A DNA stretch of 64,000 nucleotides, taken from Mycobacterium avium subsp. avium. Its GTDB lineage: Bacteria > Actinomycetota > Actinomycetes > Mycobacteriales > Mycobacteriaceae. Below the pieces are notes generated by a model. That model saw only the letters and a program-made list of their open reading frames with translations, ran no database searches and was not told where the DNA came from. A program made the translations under genes and the position numbers. The stretch covers positions 4,464,001 to 4,528,000 of the forward strand of contig NZ_CP046507.1 in NCBI RefSeq assembly GCF_009741445.1. Direction: 5' to 3'. This document shows, in pieces, positions 39,918-47,985 of this stretch (its first letter is position 1; every line of letters begins with the position of its first letter).

Positions 39918-40008
39918 TGGCTTGAGCACCGCGCCGCCCACAGTCCGAAAGTGAATTGGTCAACAAGCTCGCGGCGGTAGCCTTTTCCCGTGCGCGGAAG
40001 GGATGGCG

Positions 40009-40161
40009 ATGCTGTCGGGAGGGGTTGGCGGCGCTCCGGAGCTTACTGCCCTGACCGATGTGCAACGGGAGTGGTTGACCAGTCACCGCGAACTGGTATG
40101 GGGATGCGATGCAGCTAAAGCATCTCACCATCGCCGAGCTGGTTGCCGGGGCTGGCGGTGA
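40009..40161 (+). CDS. Possible small protein upstream of the large island gene
   Basis: Reading frame of 50 residues (MLSGGVGGAPELTALTDVQR, then EWLTSHRELVW) with GGAAGGG 6 bp upstream of ATG 40009. It runs 53 bp into the next gene in another frame. The coding-like start and ribosome site are the support; it could be a truncated remnant. No family recognised. Confidence 0.3.
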   Translation: MLSGGVGGAPELTALTDVQREWLTSHRELVWGCDAAKASHHRRAGCRGWR

Positions 40162-42535
40162 TCCGTGGGAGGTCAACCGGACCTTGCAGGCCGGCCGCCC
40201 GGCCCAGATTGAGCGTTTGGCAGAAGCTTTCCACGGCGCGGGGCGTCACACCGCCGAGTCCGACCATGCATTCGCGCAGGCGCAGCAACGTTTCAATGCC
40301 GCCTGGAACCATCAGGACGGCGGCCCCAACCCGATCAATAGCTCAGCGGAAGTGCAGCGGACCGTCAAATCCCTTGGCGCGCAGTCTGAACAGTTGCCCA
40401 AGATCGGCGCCGACTTGGAAAACATCGCCGCTGCATTGTCCGAGGCGCAAAAAAGCGGTGCTGCCGAGATCGCCACCTTGGAAGGTCAGCTGGAGCAGCT
40501 CGACCACATGATCGACTTGGCCGAGCAGGATCTGCGGGACCACCCCGACGCGGCGAGCCAGCAAGAGCTGCATGCGATTATCAAAGCTCTCCGAACGGCT
40601 GCGGTTAATGACACCAAGGATGCGCTCGGCCAGCTGCATGCCACCCGCGACAGCTATTCGAGTTCCCTTCGCAAAGCGCAGACCAACTTGGCCAACGACG
40701 GATACGACCCCACATCGACCTTCGGTGCCGACGGCCATGAAGCCGAAACACCCGACCAGGCAAGGCAAGACGTCACCGATGCCCTGGCGGGTGACAAGGG
40801 GGCCGCTTCCCGCGTCAACGGCGTCCTGAACTCGATCACCCCCGACCAGCTGGCCGGGAAGGTGCCATTAACCGCCGAGCAGGCTTCGGTGTTGAGCCAA
40901 CTACAGGCGCAAGAACATGGCATGTCTATGGATGCGCTCAAGACCGCCGAACAGCGTTTGGGCGACGAGAAAGGCGTGATCGGCAATTCGTTGCAGCTGA
41001 TGAGCAACCCGAATCTCATGTTCCCTCAGACCCCGCTGAGCATTGGCGCGAAGCAGGGAACCGACATGGTCAAAGGTGGGGCCAACCAGTTGCCCACAAG
41101 TGTTCAGCAGCTGCTGAATTCACCGCGACCGGACCTTCGCCACCTGAACCAGCTCGCTGACATCGTCAAAGACGGCAACCACACCTTCCAGGCCAACACC
41201 GACTTGGACCGTGGGATGGTCAAGCAGGCATCGACGCTCATGAATAGCCCGTTTTGGCGTGCCGGTGAAGGCGGTCCTGGCGACCTCAACCCCGGCATCG
41301 ACCCCACGGTTTCCAATGTCTTATCGGCGGCATCACCTGATCACCAAGTGGTGCACGACGCCATGACCACCGGCGACCATGACCGCTTCCTGCAGAACCT
41401 CACACACCATTCCTGGCAAGACCACGGCCAGGCGGTGAGCTCGCTGTTTTCTTGGACGGGTGATGCGACCCAAGGACCCGAAGCAAGCATCGCCGCTCAA
41501 ACCGCACACGCCTACAGCACCTACATCGGGCACCACCAGCAGGACCTATTGAACCTTCCCGGCAATCACACCCTCGGACAGGTCAACCCCAATCTCGTAC
41601 AGGGCATGGCCCACGGTTTGGGGCCTTACGTCGACAACATCGCCGGTACGACCGGCGGACTGCCAGGATTCGGCGACTCCCTTGACAACGAGGGCGACAC
41701 TCGATCTGGCGCGCTGCCGGTCGCCAAAGGCGTCTTCTCAGTCCTCAATAGCGACCAAGCCGCGGGCCAATACTTTAACGGTCAAGCCTATGCACATGCC
41801 GTGGCTCACGAAGCCGCCTTCGGCAATGAGCCGACTCATTCCGGTTACGACACCCAGCTTTACGACGCCGCGACTCTGAAGGGCTTGGTCGACGTCGGAA
41901 CTCACAACGCATATCACGCGAATGAAGTAAACGGATATCACCAACAGTTATCCGAATACGAGTTGAAGAAACAGGCATACGAGGCCGGGCTCACCGGTCT
42001 AGGCACCGTGGCCGGGTTACCGCCAGGTGTCGGTACCGTGGCCAACCCCGCACTCAACGTGCTCGGACACGGGCTGGAAAACAGCATCCTCGGGCCGGCT
42101 CCCAGCGCACCAGGCGAGAACCCCATACAACCCATGGACATCGGCGTCGCAGACCAAGGAATGGCCAATGCGATGCTCGCGGCCGGGCACAACGTCCCGC
42201 TTCCGGACGGGTACGTCGTGTACGACGATCAACACCCGCACGGGCGACTCGCAACACTCGACGAAGCAAGGGCGAAATTCCCCGGGCTTACTGCTAGTCA
42301 GTACGACGGCGTGATTGGCCCTGCGCTATCGCACGCAATCGCATTGCCGCCCGAGGAAAAATGTCTCCGGATGAGTGGATGGCCACCCGCTACGACAATG
42401 TCGTCGGCGTCCCGCACGCGGAACAGGGTCGACCGAAGTGACGAATGTGTTACGCAAGTTCGGCGGTATTGCCACCTGCGTGGTATTCGCCGTGATCTCG
42501 ATAGCTGGATGCAGCTCCGGCGCCCACCGTTCTGA
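40109..42535 (+). CDS. TPR-repeat-region/EspB-like large mycobacterial protein, C-terminus frameshifted
   Basis: As written 808 residues. The N-terminus (LTIAELVAGAGGDPWEVNRTLQ) and the helical first 200 residues (QRFNAAWNHQDG, ENIAAALSEAQ, LEGQLEQLDHMIDLAEQDL) resemble mycobacterial proteins annotated as TPR repeat region-containing or alpha/beta-hydrolase N-terminal, often paired with a lipoprotein. Later segments such as SPFWRAGEGGPGDLNPGID are typical. No signal peptide; such proteins may be type VII substrates, by analogy only. After LPPEE the frame breaks at A5 (42357-42361): one more A gives KMSPDEWMATRYDNVVGV, ending at 42441 in a GTGA overlap with the next gene. The last 58 residues as written are probably spurious. 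Confidence 0.7.
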   Translation: MQLKHLTIAELVAGAGGDPWEVNRTLQAGRPAQIERLAEAFHGAGRHTAESDHAFAQAQQRFNAAWNHQDGGPNPINSSAEVQRTVKSLGAQSEQLPKIGADLENIAAALSEAQKSGAAEIATLEGQLEQLDHMIDLAEQDLRDHPDAASQQELHAIIKALRTAAVNDTKDALGQLHATRDSYSSSLRKAQTNLANDGYDPTSTFGADGHEAETPDQARQDVTDALAGDKGAASRVNGVLNSITPDQLAGKVPLTAEQASVLSQLQAQEHGMSMDALKTAEQRLGDEKGVIGNSLQLMSNPNLMFPQTPLSIGAKQGTDMVKGGANQLPTSVQQLLNSPRPDLRHLNQLADIVKDGNHTFQANTDLDRGMVKQASTLMNSPFWRAGEGGPGDLNPGIDPTVSNVLSAASPDHQVVHDAMTTGDHDRFLQNLTHHSWQDHGQAVSSLFSWTGDATQGPEASIAAQTAHAYSTYIGHHQQDLLNLPGNHTLGQVNPNLVQGMAHGLGPYVDNIAGTTGGLPGFGDSLDNEGDTRSGALPVAKGVFSVLNSDQAAGQYFNGQAYAHAVAHEAAFGNEPTHSGYDTQLYDAATLKGLVDVGTHNAYHANEVNGYHQQLSEYELKKQAYEAGLTGLGTVAGLPPGVGTVANPALNVLGHGLENSILGPAPSAPGENPIQPMDIGVADQGMANAMLAAGHNVPLPDGYVVYDDQHPHGRLATLDEARAKFPGLTASQYDGVIGPALSHAIALPPEEKCLRMSGWPPATTMSSASRTRNRVDRSDECVTQVRRYCHLRGIRRDLDSWMQLRRPPF

Positions 42536-43121
42536 GGCGTCTTCGACGCCGGCTACCCCTCCTGCCGGTTGGCCCGCGGCCCTCAACGACTTCACATTCG
42601 TTTGGACCGCTGAGCCCGGCATTGACGTCACCGCGGGACCCGCTGTGCCGGTGCGCGCCTACACCGAGTCCTACCTGCTCGCCTCCATCATGGGTGACAA
42701 CCGGTACTTGTATCCCGGCTTCCAGCAGTCTGTCGATCCCAACCAGTCCATCAACCACCCCATCGGCACCCAATCTCTGTGGCCCAAAACCAACGCCCCC
42801 CAACAACAATGGATCGGCACCGTCCAGGTGCACATCCTGTCTGTCACGACGGCCGGCCGCGACGTGACGGTGGTGGCCTGCGAATACACGTTTGGCTCAG
42901 CCCAACCAGCCCGCCACGGTTACGAACCCAATATCGGTAAGCCACCGCCATATTCGGGCATCGACCCCCTGCGGATCACGATGGAAACCCCCGCTAAGCC
43001 AGGACCACAATTTCCTCAGCAGGGACCGGCCCGTACACCGTCCGTCGACGTCTTCAACGGCTGGCGGATCACCAGCCATCAAGGCGGCTACTTCGCCCAG
43101 TCCGGAGTCGGGGACGAATAG
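42438..43121 (+). CDS. Lipoprotein of the island, probably cut short by an in-frame TAG
   Basis: Starts at GTG 42438 overlapping the restored stop of the upstream gene. Signal peptide with lipobox IAGCSS, then an exported domain (FVWTAEPGIDVTAGPAVPVRAY, VQVHILSVTTAGRDVTVVACEYT). The stop TAG at 43119-43121 is followed in the same frame by 47 sense codons of plausible sequence (EDRNTCLAKAPPHPDLQRGG, then YPRTDFPTLPPSPGWP) up to TGA at 43263-43265. The cysteine in that tail could pair with the one in VACEYT. I think the gene once ended at 43265 and has a nonsense change. Confidence 0.68.
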   Translation: MTNVLRKFGGIATCVVFAVISIAGCSSGAHRSEASSTPATPPAGWPAALNDFTFVWTAEPGIDVTAGPAVPVRAYTESYLLASIMGDNRYLYPGFQQSVDPNQSINHPIGTQSLWPKTNAPQQQWIGTVQVHILSVTTAGRDVTVVACEYTFGSAQPARHGYEPNIGKPPPYSGIDPLRITMETPAKPGPQFPQQGPARTPSVDVFNGWRITSHQGGYFAQSGVGDE

Positions 43122-43498
43122 CCGAACGCCAGCGAAGACAGAAACACCTGCCTCGCCAAAGCACCCCCACACCCCGACCTCCAGCGTGGCGGCGAATACC
43201 CCCGCACCGACTTCCCCACGCTGCCGCCCTCTCCGGGATGGCCAGCCCCGAGCGCGGCATCGTGATGTCCTGCCTCGGTTTCGAGGTTCCATGCTGCGAT
43301 CGCCCTGGGTGCTGAGCAGACCCGGCTTCGCTTTCAAGCCACCCAATTCAACGAGATTCCTCGCGAGGGGATCCGCACCTTGGCGGTTCAGTATCAGCAA
43401 TCGTCCGCAGACCGTCCGCAGCAGAGTTAGCGGCAATTCATGGCAACCATCAGAGCCAACGTTCTCAACACACCTTGCTTCACCAAACGTCCAGATAG
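43122..43498. other. Right end of the island, mostly non-coding
   Basis: Besides the apparent lipoprotein tail (to 43265) and the arm-type repeats (43402-43425), the stretch up to the right direct repeat shows no gene. Frames across it are broken and lack a recognisable domain. Confidence 0.5.
43402..43425. repeat. Right pair of 9-bp arm-type repeats
   Basis: CGTCCGCAG at 43402-43410 and 43413-43421, 11 bp apart, then CAGA; the same orientation as the left pair. Confidence 0.75.
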
Positions 43499-43530
43499 GT
43501 TCGTCAGCATCGAGAAGGTCAACACGTTCT
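43499..43530. repeat. Right 32-bp direct repeat (attR-like core)
   Basis: Perfect copy of 39820-39851, followed by the probable original chromosomal stop TGA of the lipoprotein gene and, 35 bp on, the 3' end of the sugar transporter gene. Confidence 0.9.
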
Positions 43531-43565
43531 GAGCCGCGGATCGGGTTGCCGCGCAACGGGATTCG

Positions 43566-44996
43566 TCAGCGGCCGAAGTCCGACGGCCGGAATTTCCCCT
43601 CGGACAGCTGGTATTCGATCTCCTCAAGGGTTTTGCCCGTGAGGTCGGGCATGCGGAAGAACACGAAGATCCAGGCCGCCACGTTGAACAACGCGTAGAG
43701 CCACATCGAGGGGCCGACCCCGATCGCCTTGATGAGCGACAGCATCGTCAAGGTGATCACCAGGTTGGTCCCCCACAGGGTGGCCGACTGCAGGGCGGTG
43801 GCCGCCGGCCGCACCGCCAGCGGATAGGTCTCCGAGCCGGTCAGCCAGCCCATCAACTGCAGGCCGCCGCCGTTGAACAGCATGAAGGCGATCAGGCAGA
43901 TCATGATGTAGGGGATCACGTCGCGACCGCTGTCGCTGGTGATGAACAGCAGGCCCAGCGCGAACAGGCTGATCGCCGCGCCCGGCACCATGATGAGGGT
44001 GAGCCGGCGCCGGCCGACCCGGTCGATGATGGCCAACCCGACCAGCTGGGCGATCAGGTACGCCGCGCCCAGACACACCGACACCTGCAGCGCCACGGAC
44101 CGGTACACGCCGTCGTCGGTCAGGATGGTCGGCGAGTAGTAGATGATCATCTCGATGCCGCTGAGCTGGGTGAACACCGCGATACCGCAACCGAGGACCA
44201 GGGCCGGGCGGACCCAGGCGTCGCGCAGCCCGCGCCACCCGCGGGTGGCGGCCGTGCGTTCGACGCGGGCGAGTTCGGTGGCCTCATCCAGCTCGGCGGC
44301 CACGTCGTAGCCCTCGGGCCGGACGTGTTCCAGCACGGCGCGGGCGGCGTCTCGGTTGTCCTTTTTGACCAGCCAGCGCGGGCTTTCCGGGAGGCGCAGC
44401 AGCAGCCACAGCATGATCGCCGCGGGCACGCAGGCGAGGCCGATCGGCCCCCGCCAGGAGATCGAGCCGCCGGCCCCGACCAGGGTGGCGGTGAGGATGC
44501 CCACCCCGATGGCGATCTGGAAGCACAGCACCAACCGTCCCCGGTAGGCCGGCGGCGCCAGCTCGGCGACATACATCGGCGCCGTCTGCGTCGCGCCCCC
44601 GACCGCGAACCCCAGCACCAGCCGGCCCAGCGACAGCATCACGGAATCTGCGGCGTCGGCGCACCACAACGCGCCGACGATGAACACCACCGCCAGCATC
44701 AACAGCGTGCCACGCCGGCCGCGCAGGTCGGAGAGCCAGCTGCACGTCAGCGCCCCGGCGACGGCGCCGAGCAGGATGCTGGCGGCGATCACCTGCTGCC
44801 AGCCCTCGGTGATGTTGAAGTCCTGCGTGAGCTGCAGCAGGGCCCAGGAGATGACGCCGGTGTCGTAGCCGTAGAGCATGCCCGAGATCGCGGCGACCAG
44901 CGCGATGATCACCACGGCACCCGTCAGTTGCCGACTCGGCGCGGTCGGAGCCTCGCGGACCCCTGACCACCGGTTTGCCGAGTCGTCGTCGCGCAC
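43566..44996 (-). CDS. MFS sugar transporter (sugar:proton symporter type)
   Basis: Protein of 476 residues with twelve predicted membrane helices. Sugar-porter motifs: GMLYGYDTGVISWAL in helix 1, SDLRGRRGTLL (loop 2-3), PMYVAELAPPAYRGRL after helix 4, PESPRWLVKK, QLSGIEMIIYYSPTIL and DRVGRRRLTLI. It imports a hexose or polyol. It resembles the mycobacterial SugI type by overall pattern. GTG 44996 start; convergent with the island. Confidence 0.9.
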   Translation of the reverse strand: MRDDDSANRWSGVREAPTAPSRQLTGAVVIIALVAAISGMLYGYDTGVISWALLQLTQDFNITEGWQQVIAASILLGAVAGALTCSWLSDLRGRRGTLLMLAVVFIVGALWCADAADSVMLSLGRLVLGFAVGGATQTAPMYVAELAPPAYRGRLVLCFQIAIGVGILTATLVGAGGSISWRGPIGLACVPAAIMLWLLLRLPESPRWLVKKDNRDAARAVLEHVRPEGYDVAAELDEATELARVERTAATRGWRGLRDAWVRPALVLGCGIAVFTQLSGIEMIIYYSPTILTDDGVYRSVALQVSVCLGAAYLIAQLVGLAIIDRVGRRRLTLIMVPGAAISLFALGLLFITSDSGRDVIPYIMICLIAFMLFNGGGLQLMGWLTGSETYPLAVRPAATALQSATLWGTNLVITLTMLSLIKAIGVGPSMWLYALFNVAAWIFVFFRMPDLTGKTLEEIEYQLSEGKFRPSDFGR

Positions 44997-45223
44997 TAGC
45001 AGAGCTGGTGGTCATCGCGGAGCGTAGGCGTTTGCCGGGTCGGCCCGGGCATCGTCATCGTCTCCTTGGGCGTGTGCTCGGATGGTTGCTCGGCGTTGCT
45101 TTCCGACGGTCTCGACAGCCCGATGTCATCACCGGTGGCGCTACCGGGAGGCGGTTGTGTAGTGGTCGCGGGCGCGGTCAAGGTGCTCGCATGACCAGCG
45201 GTTCCGGTCGGCTCGCTGCGCAT
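44996..45223 (-). CDS. Doubtful small Thr/Pro-rich ORF before the transporter
   Basis: Frame of 75 residues (MRSEPTGTAGHASTLTAPAT and onward), low complexity, no domain. Its stop overlaps the transporter start as TAGTG, the only support. It may simply be leader DNA. Confidence 0.2.
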   Translation of the reverse strand: MRSEPTGTAGHASTLTAPATTTQPPPGSATGDDIGLSRPSESNAEQPSEHTPKETMTMPGPTRQTPTLRDDHQLC

Positions 45224-45464
45224 TGACGCGGAACGCGTGCCCGTCGCAGACTTGGTGAAGTCATCAGGCGACGAAGCCAGTTATATTGTACCAGAACGAG
45301 ATTCGACGCACGAACCGCCGGACTGGTGTGTCGGGCGCCACAGTCGCAGGCGTGAGCCGACCCGATAGACGGGTCAGGATCGACGGTGTGCGGTGCGCGT
45401 CCCGACGCCCCGGTTACCGATCGGCATCAGCGGATTGGCAGGTGCGGTCAGTACCATCGGTGCC
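45224..45464. other. Intergenic region, probable divergent promoters
   Basis: About 240 bp (468 bp if the doubtful 44996-45223 ORF is ignored) between the minus-strand transporter and the plus-strand Thr-rich gene. An AT-rich patch GTTATATTGTACCAG near 45280 stands out against the GC-rich background and may hold a -10 element. No ORF of interest was seen. Confidence 0.4.
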
Positions 45465-46013
45465 GTGGCATCCAACGGCCCACGCGACGAGTTCCACAAC
45501 CAGCCCACGCAGCATGCCGACTTCGGCATGAGCCAGCAGCCGCCCACCGGCGAGCTGCCGCCGCCCGGCTTCCCGCCGGACCGGCCCGAGGGGTTCGAGC
45601 AACCCGGCAACGTCGACCCGTTCGACCAGGAGGCCGAGCCCACCCCCTGGTATCGCCGGCCCGCGATGCTGATCGCCTGGGTGGTCTCCGTCGTCGTCCT
45701 GATCGGCCTGATCGTCTTCGGCGTCATCGAGCTCATCGGCGGCCAACAGGGCGTCAGCCATGTGCCCAGATCGACCACCAGCACGACCACCACGACCACG
45801 ACGACCACGACACCGACGACGACAACCACCACGCCGAGCTCGACCTCGCCCGGCAGCAGCGCCGAACAGCCGCCGGCGCAGCAGCCCAGCCAGCAGCCCG
45901 GCGGGGGCCAGACCCAGCAGCCGTCGCATCACCACCGGCTGCCGCAGCTGCCGCCGGTGATCACCATTCCGCAGGTGCCGACCGTCATCACGGTGCCGCC
46001 GGGTCTGCGTTAG
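45465..46013 (+). CDS. Single-pass membrane protein with poly-Thr and Pro/Gln-rich tail
   Basis: Protein of 182 residues from GTG 45465 (MASNGPRDEFHNQP). A Pro-rich cytoplasmic part is followed by one membrane helix (PAMLIAWVVSVVVLIGLIVFGVIELIG), then an extracytoplasmic tail with a run of about 20 Thr/Pro residues, a Gln/Pro-rich stretch and a final PPVITIPQVPTVITVPPGLR. The threonine run is a likely O-mannosylation target. It lies 63 bp upstream of the Hsp70-like gene, whose tail has the same style, so the two probably work together at the envelope. Confidence 0.7.
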   Translation: MASNGPRDEFHNQPTQHADFGMSQQPPTGELPPPGFPPDRPEGFEQPGNVDPFDQEAEPTPWYRRPAMLIAWVVSVVVLIGLIVFGVIELIGGQQGVSHVPRSTTSTTTTTTTTTTPTTTTTTPSSTSPGSSAEQPPAQQPSQQPGGGQTQQPSHHHRLPQLPPVITIPQVPTVITVPPGLR

Positions 46014-46076
46014 GCCGCGGGGCGGCGCCCTACACTCGCTGCAATCCAACCGACGACTGACACAGGGGTGCGGGAC

Positions 46077-47759
46077 ATGAGCGAGCCGCTCGGACTGTCG
46101 ATCGGAGTGGCCAACCTGGTGGCGGCCCGCGCCGGCAGCGTCCCGGTGATCCGCAGCTCGGTGCTGACGCTGTTCGAGCAGCGGCCCACCGAAGTCGGCC
46201 TGCCCGACGAGAACCCGAACCTGACCGAACCCGGGCTGGTGTTGCGGGGGTTCGTCGAGCGGGTCGGCGACCGGGCCCCGCTGGTGGCGGCCGACGGCAC
46301 CAAGTACCTGGGCGCGGCGCTGACGGTCGAGGCGGTCGAGGCGATGGCCCGCGCGGTCGGCTACGGGGCGCCGATCACCATCGCGGTGCCCGCCTACTGG
46401 TCCGACGACCAGTTCGCCGCGCTGCGCGAGGAGTTCTTCGCCCAGTCCGACCTCGCGCGGGAGGGGGTGGCGCCGATGCTGGTTTCCGACGCCACGGCCG
46501 CACTCGCGATGCTGCGCGGCACGCCGGGATTCCCGTCCGACGGCGTGATTGCGCTGTGTGACTTCGGCGCCGGCGGCACCACCGTCACCCTGATGGACGG
46601 CCGGGCCGGCTTCGCGCCGGTCGGCCCGTCGCTGCGGTACACCGACTTCTCCGGCGACGCGATCGACCAGCTCGTCCTCGACCACCTGCTGGCCTCCGAC
46701 GTCAGCACCGCCATGCTGGGCGGGTCCGGGCGGATCGGGTCGCAGAGCCGGCTGCTCGGCGCCTGCCGTCGGGCCAAGGAGCAGCTGTCGACGGCCGTGG
46801 CGGTCACGGTGGCCGGGGCGCCCGGACAGGGCGCCCAGCTGACCCGCGCCGAGTTCGAGCAACTGATCTCCACACCGCTGGACCGGTTCCTGGATTGGTG
46901 CCAGGAAGCGTTGCGGCGCAACGGGATTGGTAACTCCACTCTGCGTGGGGTGGCGATCGTCGGCGGCGGGGCGAGCATCCCGCTGCTCACGCCGCGGTTG
47001 TCGGGACGGTTCGGGGTGCCGGTGCACAGCACCGCGCAGCCGGGATTGAGCGCCGCGCTGGGCGCGGCGACGCTGGGTGCGCAATACGCGTCGGGGGCCG
47101 CTCCGACGGCCGCCGCCGCGGTGGAGACACCCACCGAGATGGTCGGCGCCGGCGGGCTCGACATGACCCAGGCCGCCTGGGCCGCCCAGGCCACCGACGT
47201 GGACGACGCACTGGCGTGGTCGCAGGACGCCGACACCTCCGACGAGCCGGTGCCCTACACCGGCCGCGACGCCACCGGCGAATACGCCAGTGAGGCAAGA
47301 CGATTCGACGATGTCGCGGCGGGCGGGCTGCCCTGGTACAAGCGCACCGCGCTGGTGTTGAGCGTGGCCGGGGCCGGCGCGGCGGTGCTGATCGCCCTGG
47401 TGTTGGCAATCAACCTGCTGCTCACCAAGTCCACCCAGGACCGGCCCACGTCGCCGCCCAGCACGCCCGCCCCGCCGCAAACCGTGACCATCACCGGGCC
47501 GAACGACAGCACCACCGTCACCGTCGTGCCGGCCCCGCCACCGCCGTCCAGCGAGGCGCCGCCACCCCCGGCCACCACCACGACAGCGCCGCCGGAGCCG
47601 TCGACCACCACGACAACCACGACGCCCCCGCCGAGCAGCACGACCACGACCAGCGCCGCGCCCACCACGACGGCGCAGCCGAGCACCACCAGCGCGGCGC
47701 CGACGACCACCCGGGTGCGCCCGATTCCGCCGATCTTTCAACCACCTTTCGGCCGTTAA
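46077..47759 (+). CDS. Membrane-anchored Hsp70-like protein with Pro/Thr-rich extracellular tail
   Basis: Protein of 560 residues. The first 350 residues are an Hsp70/actin-type ATPase fold: GLSIGVANLVAAR (degenerate phosphate 1), ITIAVPAYWSDDQFAALR, SDATAALAMLRG, IALCDFGAGGTTVTLMDG (phosphate 2) and VAIVGGGASIPLL with ALGAATLGA (adenosine region). No peptide-binding domain follows; instead there is a linker, one membrane helix (ALVLSVAGAGAAVLIALVLAINLLL) and a tail of prolines and threonines. Possibly a signalling or envelope-assembly ATPase. ATG 46077 was chosen; GTG 46068 is an alternative. Confidence 0.8.
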   Translation: MSEPLGLSIGVANLVAARAGSVPVIRSSVLTLFEQRPTEVGLPDENPNLTEPGLVLRGFVERVGDRAPLVAADGTKYLGAALTVEAVEAMARAVGYGAPITIAVPAYWSDDQFAALREEFFAQSDLAREGVAPMLVSDATAALAMLRGTPGFPSDGVIALCDFGAGGTTVTLMDGRAGFAPVGPSLRYTDFSGDAIDQLVLDHLLASDVSTAMLGGSGRIGSQSRLLGACRRAKEQLSTAVAVTVAGAPGQGAQLTRAEFEQLISTPLDRFLDWCQEALRRNGIGNSTLRGVAIVGGGASIPLLTPRLSGRFGVPVHSTAQPGLSAALGAATLGAQYASGAAPTAAAAVETPTEMVGAGGLDMTQAAWAAQATDVDDALAWSQDADTSDEPVPYTGRDATGEYASEARRFDDVAAGGLPWYKRTALVLSVAGAGAAVLIALVLAINLLLTKSTQDRPTSPPSTPAPPQTVTITGPNDSTTVTVVPAPPPPSSEAPPPPATTTTAPPEPSTTTTTTTPPPSSTTTTSAAPTTTAQPSTTSAAPTTTRVRPIPPIFQPPFGR

Positions 47760-47985
47760 CACCGCCCGGTAAAGGTCATTCGGCGAAAAGCCGGTGGCGT
47801 CGATCACTCCGACAAACGTCACATGGCCGCGGGCGGGTACCAACGCAGCAGGCCAGGGGCGCCGACCACGGCCAAGTTAGGGCAGCCTTTCTCGCGCCGA
47901 AAGCCACGAAGATGTAACTATGAGCGGGGCTTAAGCAGGCAAATAAAGCACAGGCCGAATTTTCTATGCATTGGGGAGACCTTCT

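Larger units (their letters stand above)
39820..43530. mobile_element. Putative integrated element bounded by 32-bp direct repeats, no integrase seen
   Basis: A perfect 32-bp repeat occurs at 39820-39851 (3' end of the lipoprotein gene) and 43499-43530. One copy plus the block between is 3679 bp. Gene restoration at a 3' end is typical of tyrosine-recombinase insertion. Just inside each end are two 9-bp CGTCCGCAG sites 11 bp apart, resembling integrase arm sites. The interior has visibly lower GC and more A/T-ending codons than its surroundings. It holds a short ORF, a large TPR-region-type protein and a lipoprotein; no recombinase is visible, so mobilisation would need help in trans, or the element is a remnant. 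Confidence 0.65.

Noticed and set aside
39820..43530. Transposon origin for the island
   Set aside because: No transposase and no terminal inverted repeats; the 32-bp direct repeat is far longer than a usual target duplication and fits site-specific recombination better.
44975..45226. Plus-strand ORF of 83 residues before the Thr-rich gene
   Set aside because: Basic low-complexity translation with no ribosome site; it lies in the divergent promoter region.
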